Origin: Polyangiaceae bacterium
GTDB taxonomy: Bacteria; Myxococcota_A; Polyangia; Polyangiales; Polyangiaceae
Direction of reading: 5' to 3'
Assembly: GCA_016719945.1 (NCBI GenBank)
Contig: JADJYE010000041.1
Span: forward strand, 248,001-312,000
DNA length: 64,000 nucleotides
Part shown: piece by piece, positions 19,524 to 37,699 of the stretch
Layout of the letters: each line of letters starts with the position of its first letter
Numbering within the stretch: position 1 is the first letter of the stretch
Notes under the pieces: generated by a model
Told to the model about the DNA's origin: nothing
Databases searched by the model: none
The model's input: the letters and a program-made list of their open reading frames with translations, nothing else
Position numbers and translations under genes: made by a program

Positions 19524-19617
19524 TTTTCTCCCCCCTGACCCCCCTCACTGCGTGAGGGGGGCTGCCCACGAAGCGGGGTCTTCCCCTCACGAAGTGAGGG
19601 GGATGAGGGGGAGAAAT
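19524..19617 (+). promoter_or_regulatory. Attenuator-like set of mutually exclusive hairpins between rplL and rpoB
   Basis: Two compact stems are possible: CCCCCCTCAC/GTGAGGGGGG (19539-19548 with 19552-19561) and CCCCTCAC/GTGAGGGG (19583-19590 with 19594-19601). The outermost arms, 19524-19548 and 19594-19617, are also complementary over about 19 pairs with a small central mismatch. Forming that long stem excludes the two short ones. This is the layout of an attenuator or RNase processing site. In E. coli a partial terminator and an RNase III site occupy the same rplL-rpoB gap. Confidence 0.65.
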
Positions 19618-19673
19618 AGCCGCACCAGCGCTTCTGTCAGCGGATCGTTTCAGTCACTTTAGCGAGGCACTCG

Positions 19674-23807
<4,134 letters not shown>

Positions 23808-23810
23808 TCC

Positions 23811-28091
<4,281 letters not shown>

Positions 28092-28279
28092 GCCCTCGGG
28101 GCCAGTCCTCACGCAGCGGGCGTGCTCTCGACAGGGGGCGCGCCCGCGGCGCTTTTGTGGGCTCGGGGCGTGGCAGCAGATGCGTCGACGCGCGAGCGTC
28201 GGCCGCGTCGTGTGGGACAAGCGCCGAACCCGAGACCTCCTCGTCGAGCCGGAGGATTGGCCCGCCGCGCCACGACACG

Positions 28280-28313
28280 CCCCCCCGCGAGCACGCATCG
28301 CGGGGGGGCTCTT
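28280..28313 (+). terminator. Strong hairpin terminator of the rpoBC operon
   Basis: CCCCCCCGCGA (28280-28290) pairs perfectly with TCGCGGGGGGG (28298-28308), an 11-bp stem with a 7-base loop, followed by CTCTT. It is about 190 bases past rpoC and just before the convergent next gene, so it may serve both strands. The ~190 bases between rpoC and this stem show no gene. Confidence 0.8.
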
Positions 28314-28320
28314 CGTTGGA

Positions 28321-29135
28321 TCAGGGGCGGCGCGACGGGATGGGCGCTCGCGTCACGATCACGCCGTCCTCGGCGAGCTCATAGAGGATCCGCAGGGCGT
28401 CGAATGGGGGCATCGCGGCGACGTCCAGGATCTCCTCGATGGTCATGGTGCCGTCGACGAGAGAGAGGACGAACGCCGCCTTGTGGTCGAAGCTGCTCAG
28501 GTCCTCCACTCCGGTTTGTGCGCAGGGGATCTTCGAGAGCCCGCCCAGCCTGTCGGTGAAGAGCTTGTTGGCGTCCTGGCGGGCGCTCGCCATGTATCGC
28601 AGGCCGGCCTCGTGGGCGGGTCCTTCTCGAGCAGCGACTCGCCAGCTCGGAGCGCTCCCATCACGTCCCCCGCCTCGAGGCACTCGCGGATCGTGGAGAG
28701 CAGCTCGTCGGCTTCGGCGGCGGGGTCGAGGGGCTCCTCGGCGAGCAGGGCGGCCTCCTCCTCCGTGAGCGAGAGCTCCTCGATCTCGATGGATGGGTAG
28801 TCCTCGTTGATATCGACGATCGTCGCGGGCACGAGGATGGCCCCGACCGTGGGCGTCGGCTCGTCGACCTTCGCCCGCCCAGCCTCTGCCTTGCCCTTCT
28901 TGTTCAGCGCCCTCAGCGCGGCGCGAGCGAGCCGGCTCTTCGGCTGCGTCTCCTCGTCGTCCGGGTCTCGCTCCGCCAGCTTCTTGAGCTGCTCCAACAG
29001 GGGCCTGGCGTCGACGATCTTGGTCGCCTTCTCGCCTTCGTCCTCGGTGGTCGGATCATCGAAGTCCCGCGCCGCCGAGCGCAGCGCTCGTGGGCTCATC
29101 GGTCCGTCGTCGTCGTCATCGTCCCGCCCGGGCAC
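28321..29135 (-). pseudogene. Conserved myxobacterial protein, split by a one-base deletion
   Basis: The frame from GTG 29135 runs acidic and helical (EEQLKKLAERDPDD-like text, then IEIEELSLTEEEAALLAEE) to LESLLEKDP-like sequence, and then degenerates into Arg/Pro/Ser text with a stop at 28497. A second frame continues the homologous-looking sequence from HEAGLRYMASARQDANKLF to a C-terminal domain with FDHKAAFVLSLVDG and MPPFDALRILYELAEDGVI, ending at 28321. One more G at the GGG run 28618-28620 would join them as ...EKDPAHEAG.... The last ~70 residues look like a small helical or winged-helix domain. Function is unknown. It may be a true pseudogene or a sequencing error. Confidence 0.75.
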
Positions 29136-29168
29136 AGCGGACCATCCTACCGGGGATGTCGGGATGGG

Positions 29169-30305
29169 TCAGCGTCGTTCTGGCCCCTTCGAGGGATCGT
29201 CGATCAGCTCCTCGGTCAGCAGCTCCCCGCGCGGTGCAGGTCGGCCTTGCGGGGGAGGACCGAAGGTCGGAGCAAACGCGGGCTGCGGGGCTGGGGGGCC
29301 AGCCGGCCACGGCGACTGCGTGGCGCCGTAGCTCGCTCCGGGAGGCGCGGCCGGGGGAGCTTGGGGAGCGCTGGGGACCGCCGGCATCTGCATCGTGGGG
29401 GTGGGTCCCGGGGAAGCGAGCTGACCGTCGACGACGGGCATCGTCAGCGTCTCTTGTGGGGGCAGCGCCGCGAGCGGACCGGCGTCCATCTCGAGCGTGA
29501 CTTGAGGCTGCAGGGGCGTCGTCGCGTCCGGGACCTCCTCGAGCTGCGCAGGCGTCGGCGCCTGCATTTGAAGGGTCGACTGCGGGCGCAGCTCTTCGGG
29601 CGCCGCGCCGGCGTCGAACACGGGGTCGTACTCCGAGGGCTCTTGCGCCTCGGCCCAGTGCCAGAGCCGGATCTCGCGCTGAGGCGTGGGGGAGATCGGC
29701 CCCACAGGGTCTACGAGCAACGTCGCGTCTTCATCGACGTCGCCCGTCAGCTGGAACGTGCCGCGGAACACGACCGAGACGCGCGCCTGCCACGGGTGGA
29801 CGTAGATCGTGTCCGCGCGCAGCATGATGGGGGACGCCCGCTGGATGCGCTTGGTCAACAGCGCCGCCGACGGGTTCGCGGGGATCGTCACGATGGAGCG
29901 CCGCCCGGCGTGCTCGAGCAGCACGAGCAGCGGGCTCCCGGGGTACGCGATGCGCTGCTCGAAGGGCGCGCACGAACCATCACGGGTCATGGACGCGAGC
30001 GGCGGAGCGACGTTCGCCTCCAAGCTGCCCACGCGGACGCGCACGGGCCTCGCGCTCGAGGTCGTCGCGTCGTGCAAGACGACGTCACAGCACGGCTTCG
30101 CTCGCAGGAAGTCGCTCCACTCGAGCACCAGCCCGCGGCCGTCGAGCTCGCCCGTGTACAGCGGCTGCTGCTCAGCGGAGAGAGGTGCGGGGCTTCGCCC
30201 GTCGTTCGCGTCGAACGTCGCCTTCACGACGACCGAGTAGCGCGACGGTGGATCGCCCCAGCGGACCAGGCCGATCGGGAGAGGGAGCCTGACGGCGTAC
30301 TGCAT
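29169..30305 (-). CDS. DUF2169-like protein with Pro/Ala tail carrying repeated T-L-x-M motifs
   Basis: The product has 378 residues and an ATG start, with no signal peptide. The N-terminal ~200 residues resemble DUF2169: YSVVVKATFDAN, then LEWSDFLRAKPCCDVVLHD, then VRVRVGSLE and RIAYPG. DUF2169 proteins often sit in type VI secretion loci of proteobacteria. After residue ~230 the protein is Pro/Ala/Gln-rich with four related motifs at intervals: STLQMQAP, VTLEMDAG, ETLTMPVV and PTMQMPAV. These could be short binding motifs. It lies 33 bases upstream of the frameshifted gene and 72 bases downstream of the small lipoprotein gene, all leftward. Confidence 0.75.
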   Translation of the reverse strand: MQYAVRLPLPIGLVRWGDPPSRYSVVVKATFDANDGRSPAPLSAEQQPLYTGELDGRGLVLEWSDFLRAKPCCDVVLHDATTSSARPVRVRVGSLEANVAPPLASMTRDGSCAPFEQRIAYPGSPLLVLLEHAGRRSIVTIPANPSAALLTKRIQRASPIMLRADTIYVHPWQARVSVVFRGTFQLTGDVDEDATLLVDPVGPISPTPQREIRLWHWAEAQEPSEYDPVFDAGAAPEELRPQSTLQMQAPTPAQLEEVPDATTPLQPQVTLEMDAGPLAALPPQETLTMPVVDGQLASPGPTPTMQMPAVPSAPQAPPAAPPGASYGATQSPWPAGPPAPQPAFAPTFGPPPQGRPAPRGELLTEELIDDPSKGPERR

Positions 30306-30377
30306 GTGGCGAGCGAGGCCCCGCCGCGGCGCGCACGTTAGCGCGTCGCCACGAGCGGTGGCCTCAGACGCGGGCCG

Positions 30378-30650
30378 TCACTTCTTCTTGCTCTCTTTCT
30401 CGAAGATCTCGATCGAGCACTTCATCATCTTCTCGAACGCCGCCTTCTCCTCCGGCTTGAGATCCTCGAGCTTCTTCTCTCCGCCCTTGTCGTCCTTCAT
30501 CTTGTCCTTCCACTTCGCCTGCACCTCGTCCACACACTTCTTGTCGGAGCAGGCGCAGATGTCGTCGGCGTACTTCTCGATATCGCTCTTGCATCCGACG
30601 GTGGCGAGCGAGACGAGAAGGCCAACGGCGAGCAGCGTGGTTCGGTACAT
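30378..30650 (-). CDS. Small Lys/Glu-rich lipoprotein
   Basis: The product is 90 residues: a lipoprotein signal MYRTTLLAVGLLVSLATVGC (lipobox TVGC, Cys20), then a highly charged helical body with three further cysteines (CACSDKKC and MKCSIE) and a Lys-rich end. CAGGAGGATTC directly precedes the ATG and gives a strong ribosome-binding site. No family is recognised. Small abundant lipoproteins of this type are common in myxobacteria. Confidence 0.8.
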   Translation of the reverse strand: MYRTTLLAVGLLVSLATVGCKSDIEKYADDICACSDKKCVDEVQAKWKDKMKDDKGGEKKLEDLKPEEKAAFEKMMKCSIEIFEKESKKK

Positions 30651-30813
30651 GAGAATCCTCCTGGGGCCCCGTCCTACGCCAGGGCAGTCGGATTCTTCCG
30701 TACTATGGTCACCTGCCGGGGCACAGGGAGGACTTCGCTTCTGGCGCAGGTCGGGGCTGCTTCGCGTTGGGGTCGGGGTTGAACGTGACTCCTTGTTGAG
30801 TTACGCTCGGCCC

Positions 30814-32811
30814 ATGTCGTACCTTCGCTCGCTAGCCCTGTCGCTCGTGGTCCTGGTCGGCTGCGGGTCCGAGCGATTCTACGACGATGAGCCCCCGCAG
30901 GGCACCGGGGGGTTCACCCCTCAGAACCCTTCGACCGGCGCCTCCTACGGGTACGGCGCGCAGACCGGTGAGGGCGGAGAGGGTGGCGGAGAGCCGCCCC
31001 CGCCCATGTGCGACGACGAGCTGAAGCGCTGCGCGCGCGAGCTCACCTACGCCGACAGCGGCGAGGCCTCCGTCGAGGTGCGCGGCGATTTTGCGCCCGA
31101 CGGCTGGACGAGCGGCGTCCCCATGACGAAGCAAGGCAGCACGTGGAGCGCGACGCTCGACGTGCCGTGGGGCGAAGAGGTCCAATACAAGCTCGTCCTC
31201 GACGGCTCGACGTGGATCGCCGACCCCGCGAACCCGAATCAGGTCGCCGACGGGTTCGGCGGCTTCAACAGCGTGCTCGCGCCGATGACCTGTCCCGATG
31301 ACTTCACGTGTGAGGTCCCGGTGCTCGGCTTCGACTGGCGTGACGCGGTGATGTACTTCGTGTTCGTCGATCGCTTCGCCGATGGCAACCCGGCGAACAA
31401 CGGGCCGTCCCTGCCAGGCGTCGAGCAGCCGGCCGCGTACCGCGGGGGCGACTGGGCTGGCCTGCTCGACAAGATCGAGGAGGGGTACTTCACCGACCTC
31501 GGGGTCAACACCCTGTGGCTCAGCGTCCCGATGGACAACGCCGACGTGGCGGGCGCCGGCGACGACGGCCACCAATACAGCGCGTATCACGGCTACTGGC
31601 CCAAGGACCTCGACGTGGTCGAGCCCCGCTTCGGCACCGAGGACGAGCTCAAGGCCGTGGTCGACGCGGCCCACGCGCAGGACATCAAGATCATCGTCGA
31701 CTACGCGATGAACCACGTGCACAGCTCGTCGCCTGTCTACGCCGACCACCCCGAGTGGTTCTGGCCGGTGCAGAACGGGGCCCAATATTGCGTCTGCGGG
31801 CAAGGTTGCTCGTGGGACGGCGCCGAGGGCCGGCGCTGCTGGTTCACGAGCTACCTCCCCGACTTCAACTTCACCAACCCGGACGCGCGCGCGTTCTCTG
31901 TGAACAACGCGATCTCGTGGGCGCAGGACCTCGGCATCGACGGCTTCCGCCTCGACGCGGTCAAGCACATCGAGGACGCGTGGCTCCTCGATCTTCGCTC
32001 GCGCATCAAGACGGACCTCGAGCCCGTCACTCAGCAGCACTTCTACCTCGTGGGCGAGACGTTCACGGGCGACAAGGGCACCATCGCGTACTACGTCAAC
32101 CCCTCGACGATGCTCGACGGGCAGTTCGACTTCCCCCTGCGCGCGCAGATCCTGCGGTCGATGCTGATCCGCAACGCGCCGATGAGCGAGCTCGACGGCT
32201 TCCTCAACGACAACATCGGCTACTACGGCTCCGGGGTGATGAGCACCTTCATCGGCAACCACGACATCCCCCGCACGATCCATTTCGCCGAGGACGCGCC
32301 CCTCTGGTCGGACGCCTGGGCCGGCGGCAAGGAGCGCGCTTGGTCGAACCAGCCTGGGCTGCCGGGCGGCATGAGCGCATTCGAGCGCATGGCTACCGCG
32401 TTCGCTCTGCTCTACACCATCCCTGGGGTTCCCCTCGTGTATTACGGCGACGAGGTCGGCTTGCCGGGCGCCGGCGACCCCGACAACCGGCGGTTCATGC
32501 AGTGGTCGGGCTACTCGAACGGCCAGACCTTCCTCAAGGACCGCATCGCCAAGCTCGGGCAGATCCGCGCCGCCCACCCGGCGCTCCGGCGCGGCACCTT
32601 CACCAGCCTGTCGGCGAACAACGACACGCTCGCCTTCAAGATGGCGACCGGGGGCGACGAGGTCTACGTGCTGCTCAACCGCGGGGACGGCGCCGCCAAC
32701 ATCGGCGGTCTTCCGTCGGGCAGCTTCACCGATGAGATCGACGGCTCGTCCGTCAGCGGCCCCAGCGTCTCGGTGCCCGCCCGCTCCGCGAGGATCCTGA
32801 TCGCACAGTAA
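30814..32811 (+). CDS. Secreted GH13 alpha-amylase-family lipoprotein
   Basis: The ATG at 30814 gives 665 residues with a lipoprotein signal (MSYLRSLALSLVVLVGC, lipobox LVGC). Residues ~85-165 form an immunoglobulin-like starch-module domain (VEVRGDFAPDGW, then VQYKLVLDGSTWIADP). The (beta/alpha)8 catalytic domain starts at WRDAVMYFVFVDRF. All four GH13 regions are intact: DYAMNHVH, DGFRLDAVKH with nucleophile Asp381, LVGETFTG with acid/base Glu415, and FIGNHDIPRT with Asp484. It should cleave alpha-1,4-glucans at the cell surface. The exact specificity cannot be told. A related gene follows 31 bases later. Confidence 0.92.
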   Translation: MSYLRSLALSLVVLVGCGSERFYDDEPPQGTGGFTPQNPSTGASYGYGAQTGEGGEGGGEPPPPMCDDELKRCARELTYADSGEASVEVRGDFAPDGWTSGVPMTKQGSTWSATLDVPWGEEVQYKLVLDGSTWIADPANPNQVADGFGGFNSVLAPMTCPDDFTCEVPVLGFDWRDAVMYFVFVDRFADGNPANNGPSLPGVEQPAAYRGGDWAGLLDKIEEGYFTDLGVNTLWLSVPMDNADVAGAGDDGHQYSAYHGYWPKDLDVVEPRFGTEDELKAVVDAAHAQDIKIIVDYAMNHVHSSSPVYADHPEWFWPVQNGAQYCVCGQGCSWDGAEGRRCWFTSYLPDFNFTNPDARAFSVNNAISWAQDLGIDGFRLDAVKHIEDAWLLDLRSRIKTDLEPVTQQHFYLVGETFTGDKGTIAYYVNPSTMLDGQFDFPLRAQILRSMLIRNAPMSELDGFLNDNIGYYGSGVMSTFIGNHDIPRTIHFAEDAPLWSDAWAGGKERAWSNQPGLPGGMSAFERMATAFALLYTIPGVPLVYYGDEVGLPGAGDPDNRRFMQWSGYSNGQTFLKDRIAKLGQIRAAHPALRRGTFTSLSANNDTLAFKMATGGDEVYVLLNRGDGAANIGGLPSGSFTDEIDGSSVSGPSVSVPARSARILIAQ

Positions 32812-32842
32812 CCGCGGGTTGCTACGATCGCTCGGTCCTTCG

Positions 32843-35007
32843 ATGCTCCGGGCTCACGTGCGCCGCCGCGCCTCTCTCCTCCGCCACACCGCGGCGCTCG
32901 TCGCGCTCGCGATTGGCGCGCTCGCGGTCGGCGGGGGCGGGTGCGGCGAAGGGCCGCTCCGCCGCGACTGCTTCGCGCGGATCTGGGCGCCCAACGACGG
33001 CGCGGCGGTGCTCATCGCGGCAGACTTCACCGGTTGGATCCCGCAAGACCTGCTGGAAGACCACGACGAAGCTTGGCGGCTCGCCCGCATCGAGCTCCCG
33101 CCAGGGGAGTACGGCTACCTCCTCGTGCGCGGGGAGGAGGAGCAGCTCGATCCGCAAAACCCCTGACCACCTGGCGCGCGGCGGGGGAGACCGAGGTCTC
33201 CTTGCTCTTGGTCTCCGACTGCAGCCTGCCGTACGTGGTCGTCGAGAGCGCGACGGTCAACCAAGACTCGGCCACCGTCGTCGCGCGCTTCCTCGCATCG
33301 AGCGAGGGCCCCGGCGTCGATCCGGCCAGCGTGGTCGCCGTGACCGCCGACGGTGCGGCGCTGCCGGTCGAGGTCGACCCAAGCAGCGCCGAGATCCGTG
33401 TCGCAGCCGAGGCGCTGTCGGGCAAACACACCATCACCATCTCCGCGGCGGACGAGGACGGCGCCGCGGCGCCCGACGCGCGCGCCGTCGTGTGGCCAGG
33501 CCGACGCGCCGCCAGCTGGGAGGACGCCGTCCTCTACCAGGTCATGATCGACCGCTTCTATGGCGACGACGGCGCGGCGCTCGACGCGCCCGCCACCCCG
33601 GGCTCGCGCGCCGGGGGGACGCTCGACGGCGTCCGAGACGCGATCGAGCGCGGCCATTTCGACGACCTCGGGGTGACCACCCTCTGGCTCTCCCCCGTGT
33701 ACACCACGCCCGACGAGGCGCGCCCCGGCCTCGATGGGCGACTGTATGAGGGCTACCACGGGTATTGGTCCACCCAACCGAGCGGCGTGGAGCCTCGCTT
33801 CGGCGGAGACGACGCCCTCCGCGCGGTGGTGTCTGCGGCCCACCAGCGGGGGTTGTCCGTGATCCTCGACGTGGTGCCCAACCACGTCTACGAGGCGCAC
33901 CCCCGCTACGTCGAGCACGGCGCAGACGGGTGGTTCAACCCGGAGGGCTGCGTGTGCGGTACGCCCGACTGCCCCTGGGGGGAGAACATCGGCCAGTGCT
34001 GGTTCACCGACTACTTGCCCGACCTCCGCCTGGAGCGCGCGTCTGCGCTCCGCGATGTGACCTCCGAGATCTCCGCCTGGGTGCGCGATTTCGATCTCGA
34101 CGGCGTGCGCGTCGACGCGGTCCCGATGATGCCGCGTGGCGCGACGCGCAGGATCCTGCGCGAGCTCCGGCGCCAGGTCGCGCCGAGAGAGGCCACCTTC
34201 ATGCTCGGGGAGGTCTTCACTGGGCCCGGAGTCGGCGCGCTCGGAGAGCTCTCGGCGCACATCGGCGAGCCGGGCCTCGACAGCGTGTTCGACTTTCCGC
34301 TGATGTGGGCGCTGCGGGGCGCGCTCGCCAGCGGGACCGGCTCGTTCGAGGAGGTCGAGGAGATCCTGCAGACCGAGGAGGAGGATTTCGCCGGCTCGGG
34401 TGTCGTGCTGTCGCGCATCCTCGACAACCACGACGTGGCGCGCTTCATCGCGGCGGCGACGGGCGACGCAGCGAACGACCCTTGGCTCGACCCACCCGCG
34501 CAGCCCACGGAGCCCGAGCCCTACGATCGCATGGAGATCGCCCTGGCCGTGCTGTTCACGCTGCCGGGGATCCCGGTCCTGTTTCAAGGCGACGAGATCG
34601 GGCTGACCGGAGCGAGCGACCCCGACAACCGACGCGTGATGCCCGCGGACGCCTCGCTCACGGCTCGGCAGGTCGCCCTCCGCGACGCGGTGGCGCGCCT
34701 GTCGTCGCTGCGCGCGTGCTCGGCGGCCCTGCGCCGCGGCGACCGCCGCGCGGTCTCGGTCACCGGGACACAATATGTGTACGCCCGAGGTGACGACACG
34801 GCGGCGCCCGTGCTCGTGGCGATCTCCGCGGCCCCGTCGGACAGCGCCATCACGCTCGACACAGCCGACGTCGGCGACGACGAGCTGGTCGACGCGCTCA
34901 CCCTGGAGCGCTTCGCGGCGGACGCGTCCGACCAGCTGGCGCTGCCCATGCCCGCGTTGTCGTATCGCGTCCTGCTCCGCGCGGACGACCCGTGCCTGCC
35001 CGAGTGA
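32843..35007 (+). pseudogene. Second GH13 amylase-family lipoprotein, interrupted by a one-base deletion
   Basis: From the ATG at 32843 the frame encodes a signal peptide (ALVALAIGALAVGGGGC) and a glucan-module start (AAVLIAADFTGWIPQDL), then stops at 33166 right after LDPQNP. The next frame continues without a break as LTTWRAAGETEVSLLLVSDC and then a full GH13 domain: WEDAVLYQVMIDRFYGD, DVVPNHVYEA, DLDGVRVDAV, MLGEVFTG and LDNHDVARF. One extra C in the CCCC run at 33160-33163 restores a ~720-residue protein. The catalytic domain shows no other damage, so the lesion is recent or an assembly error. It is a tandem paralogue of the gene upstream. Confidence 0.85.
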
Positions 35008-35088
35008 GCCTGCGTTGCGCCCGATCGCCGGACACCGTACGCGAAGGGCGATGCGCACCGTTCGAGCGTTGACCCGTGGAGGACGACC

Positions 35089-37695
35089 TTGATCTCCGTC
35101 GAGCTGAAGCCGCTGCTCGCCCACCTGAGCCCCACCTGTCTTCGTGCCGTCGAGGCGGGAGCGGGCGCCTGCATCGCGAGGGGACACTACGAGACCACGG
35201 TGGAGCACGTGCTGCTTCAGCTCGTCGATGGCCGGGAGAGTGACTTCACGCAGATCCTGGACCGCTTCGAGGTGGACCGCGCGCGCCTCGCGCGCAGCCT
35301 GACCTCGACGCTCGAGTCGTTCCGCTCGGGCAACTCGGGGAAGCCGGTGCTGTCGCCCCTGCTCGTCGAGTGGATCGAGTCGGCGTGGATGACCGCCTCG
35401 ATCGACCACGCGAGCCCCGTCATCCGCTCGAGCGACCTCGCCATCGCGCTCGCCTCGCGGCCCCGGCGCCTGCTCGCGACGGATCAGCCCGAGCTGGAGA
35501 AGATTGGCCTCGACACCCTCAAGCGGGAGCTCGCCGACCTCACGCGCGGCTCGCCCGAGGAGGGCCACGCCCCGCCACGCGGCTCAGCCGCTCGCGGACC
35601 GGTCGACCCGAACAGCGCGCTCGGGAAGTTCGCGAGCAACCTGACGGCTGCGGCCCGTGAGGGGAAGATCGATCCGGTCTTCGGGCGAGACCGCGAGATC
35701 CGGCAGCTGGTCGACATCCTGTCGAGGCGCAGGAAGAACAACCCGATCGTGGTGGGGGAGGCGGGGGTCGGCAAGACCGCGATCGTGGAGGGGCTCGCGC
35801 TGCGCATCGCCGACAAGGACGTGCCGGAGCTGCTCGCGGGGATCGACATCTACGCTCTCGATCTCGGACTGCTCTCGGCGGGGGCCGGCGTGAAGGGCGA
35901 GTTCGAGAGCCGGCTCAAGGCCGTGATCGAGGAGGTGAAGCGGGCGGCGGGCAAGGTCATCCTCTTCATCGACGAGGCGCACACGCTGATCGGCGCAGGC
36001 AGCGCGCCCGGCAGCGCCGACGCGGCGAACCTGCTGAAGCCCGCGCTCGCCCGCGGAGAGCTGCGCACGATCGCCGCTACGACGTGGGGGGAGTACAAGA
36101 AATACTTCGAGGAGGACGCGGCGCTCGCGCGGCGCTTCCAGCCCGTCACCGTCGAGGAGCCCTCCGCGGCGCTCACCGCGCTGATGCTGCGCGGTCTCAA
36201 GGCGAAGTATGAGGCGTCGCACGGCGTCGAGATTCGAGACGACGCCATCGACGCGTGCGCACGGCTCGCCGCTCGCTACATCAGCGGCCGCTTGCTCCCG
36301 GACAAGGCGGTCGATGTCCTCGACACGGCCGCCGCGCGCGTACGCGTCGGTCAAACGGCGAAGCCAGGCGCCGTCGAGGACGTCGAGCGAAGGATCGAGG
36401 CGCTCGAGCGAGAGCTCTCGGCCTTGGCCCGCGACGTCGCGGGCGGCATCGCCGTCGCGGCAGACCATGGCGCGCACCTGGAGGTGGAGCTCGCGGCGGC
36501 GCGCGCCGAGCTCGTCGCGGTGACGAGCCGCTGGAGCGCTCAACGCGAGGCCGTCCAGCGCGTGAAGAAGGCGCGCGCCGAGGGGGCGGGTAGCGCCGGT
36601 GCGGAGCTCGCCGCGGCGCTAGCGGCGCTCAAGGAGGCGCAGGGCGTCGACCCGCTCGTTCGCTTGGAGGTCGATCCGGAGGTCGTCGCCCAGGTCGTCG
36701 GCGACTGGACCGGCGTCCCGGTCGGCCGGATGTTACGCGACGAGGTGCACCAGATCGTCGAGATCGAGGCCAAGCTTCGGGAGCGCATCAAGGGACAAGA
36801 CCACGCGCTGGCGGTCGTGGGCCGAGCGCTCCGCAACGCGAAGGCCGGGCTCAAAGACCCCAAGAAGCCCATGGTCTTTCTCTTGGTGGGGCCGAGCGGC
36901 GTGGGCAAGACGGAGCTCGGCTTGACCGTCGCGGACGCGCTCTTCGGAGGCGAGCGCTTCGTCGTGACCATCAACATGTCCGAGTACCAAGACCGCGAGA
37001 TGGGCGTCTCGGGTCTCATCGGCGCGAAGCCTGGCTACGTCGGCTATGGCAAGGGCGGCACGCTGACCGAGGCCGTGCGGCAGCGCCCCTACTCGGTGGT
37101 CCTCTTGGACGAGATCGAGAAGGCGTGCCAAGAGGCGCGCAACCTCTTCTACCAAGTGTTCGACAAGGGTGAGCTGACGGACGGCACGGGCCGCAAGGTC
37201 GACTTCAAGAACACCGTCATCTTCATGACGACCAACCTCACCGCGGATCGGATCCTGTCGCTGTGCGCTGAGGCGCGTCCGTCGCCCGAGGAGCTGCTCG
37301 CGGACATCCGGCCCGCGCTGAGCCGCGCCCTTCAGCCGGCTTGGCTCGCGCGCACGACGATCGTCCCCTTTTATCCGCTCGAGGGCGAGGCCCTGCTGGA
37401 GATCACGAGGCTCAAGCTGCGCAAGGTGTGCTCCCAGCTCGAGCAGACCCACCACGTCGGCGTCTCCGTTCCAGAGCACGTCGCCCGCCACATCGCCGCG
37501 CGCTGCGCGGACTCGGAGACCGGGGCGCGCAACATCGACTCCATCATTGAAGGGGCTGTCTTGCCACTCTTGGCGGACGCCATCCTCGGCGCGCTGGCTG
37601 GCCCGGCGATGCCGGAGCGCATGGTCATCGACCTGGACGCGGCGGGGGCCCTCACGGCCAGCGCCACGCTTCGCGAGCGCGCGAACGTGAGCTGA
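35089..37695 (+). CDS. clpV: ClpV/TssH-like AAA+ unfoldase (ClpB family), no T6SS neighbours
   Basis: The start is TTG at 35089, with GGAGG 7 bases upstream. The product has 868 residues: an N-domain with LKPLLAHLSPTCLRAVEAGAG and TTVEHVLLQLVDG, and a first AAA domain (Walker A GEAGVGKT, about 222; Walker B ILFIDEAH). A shortened middle coiled coil follows, then a second AAA domain (GPSGVGKTE, about 601; VLLDEIEKA). The 'NSGKPVLSPLLVEW' segment is typical of ClpV, the ATPase that disassembles contracted type VI sheaths, rather than ClpB. No sheath, baseplate or Hcp gene is seen nearby. Its stop is 4 bases from the convergent neighbour's stop. Confidence 0.85.
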   Translation: MISVELKPLLAHLSPTCLRAVEAGAGACIARGHYETTVEHVLLQLVDGRESDFTQILDRFEVDRARLARSLTSTLESFRSGNSGKPVLSPLLVEWIESAWMTASIDHASPVIRSSDLAIALASRPRRLLATDQPELEKIGLDTLKRELADLTRGSPEEGHAPPRGSAARGPVDPNSALGKFASNLTAAAREGKIDPVFGRDREIRQLVDILSRRRKNNPIVVGEAGVGKTAIVEGLALRIADKDVPELLAGIDIYALDLGLLSAGAGVKGEFESRLKAVIEEVKRAAGKVILFIDEAHTLIGAGSAPGSADAANLLKPALARGELRTIAATTWGEYKKYFEEDAALARRFQPVTVEEPSAALTALMLRGLKAKYEASHGVEIRDDAIDACARLAARYISGRLLPDKAVDVLDTAAARVRVGQTAKPGAVEDVERRIEALERELSALARDVAGGIAVAADHGAHLEVELAAARAELVAVTSRWSAQREAVQRVKKARAEGAGSAGAELAAALAALKEAQGVDPLVRLEVDPEVVAQVVGDWTGVPVGRMLRDEVHQIVEIEAKLRERIKGQDHALAVVGRALRNAKAGLKDPKKPMVFLLVGPSGVGKTELGLTVADALFGGERFVVTINMSEYQDREMGVSGLIGAKPGYVGYGKGGTLTEAVRQRPYSVVLLDEIEKACQEARNLFYQVFDKGELTDGTGRKVDFKNTVIFMTTNLTADRILSLCAEARPSPEELLADIRPALSRALQPAWLARTTIVPFYPLEGEALLEITRLKLRKVCSQLEQTHHVGVSVPEHVARHIAARCADSETGARNIDSIIEGAVLPLLADAILGALAGPAMPERMVIDLDAAGALTASATLRERANVS

Positions 37696-37699
37696 CGGC

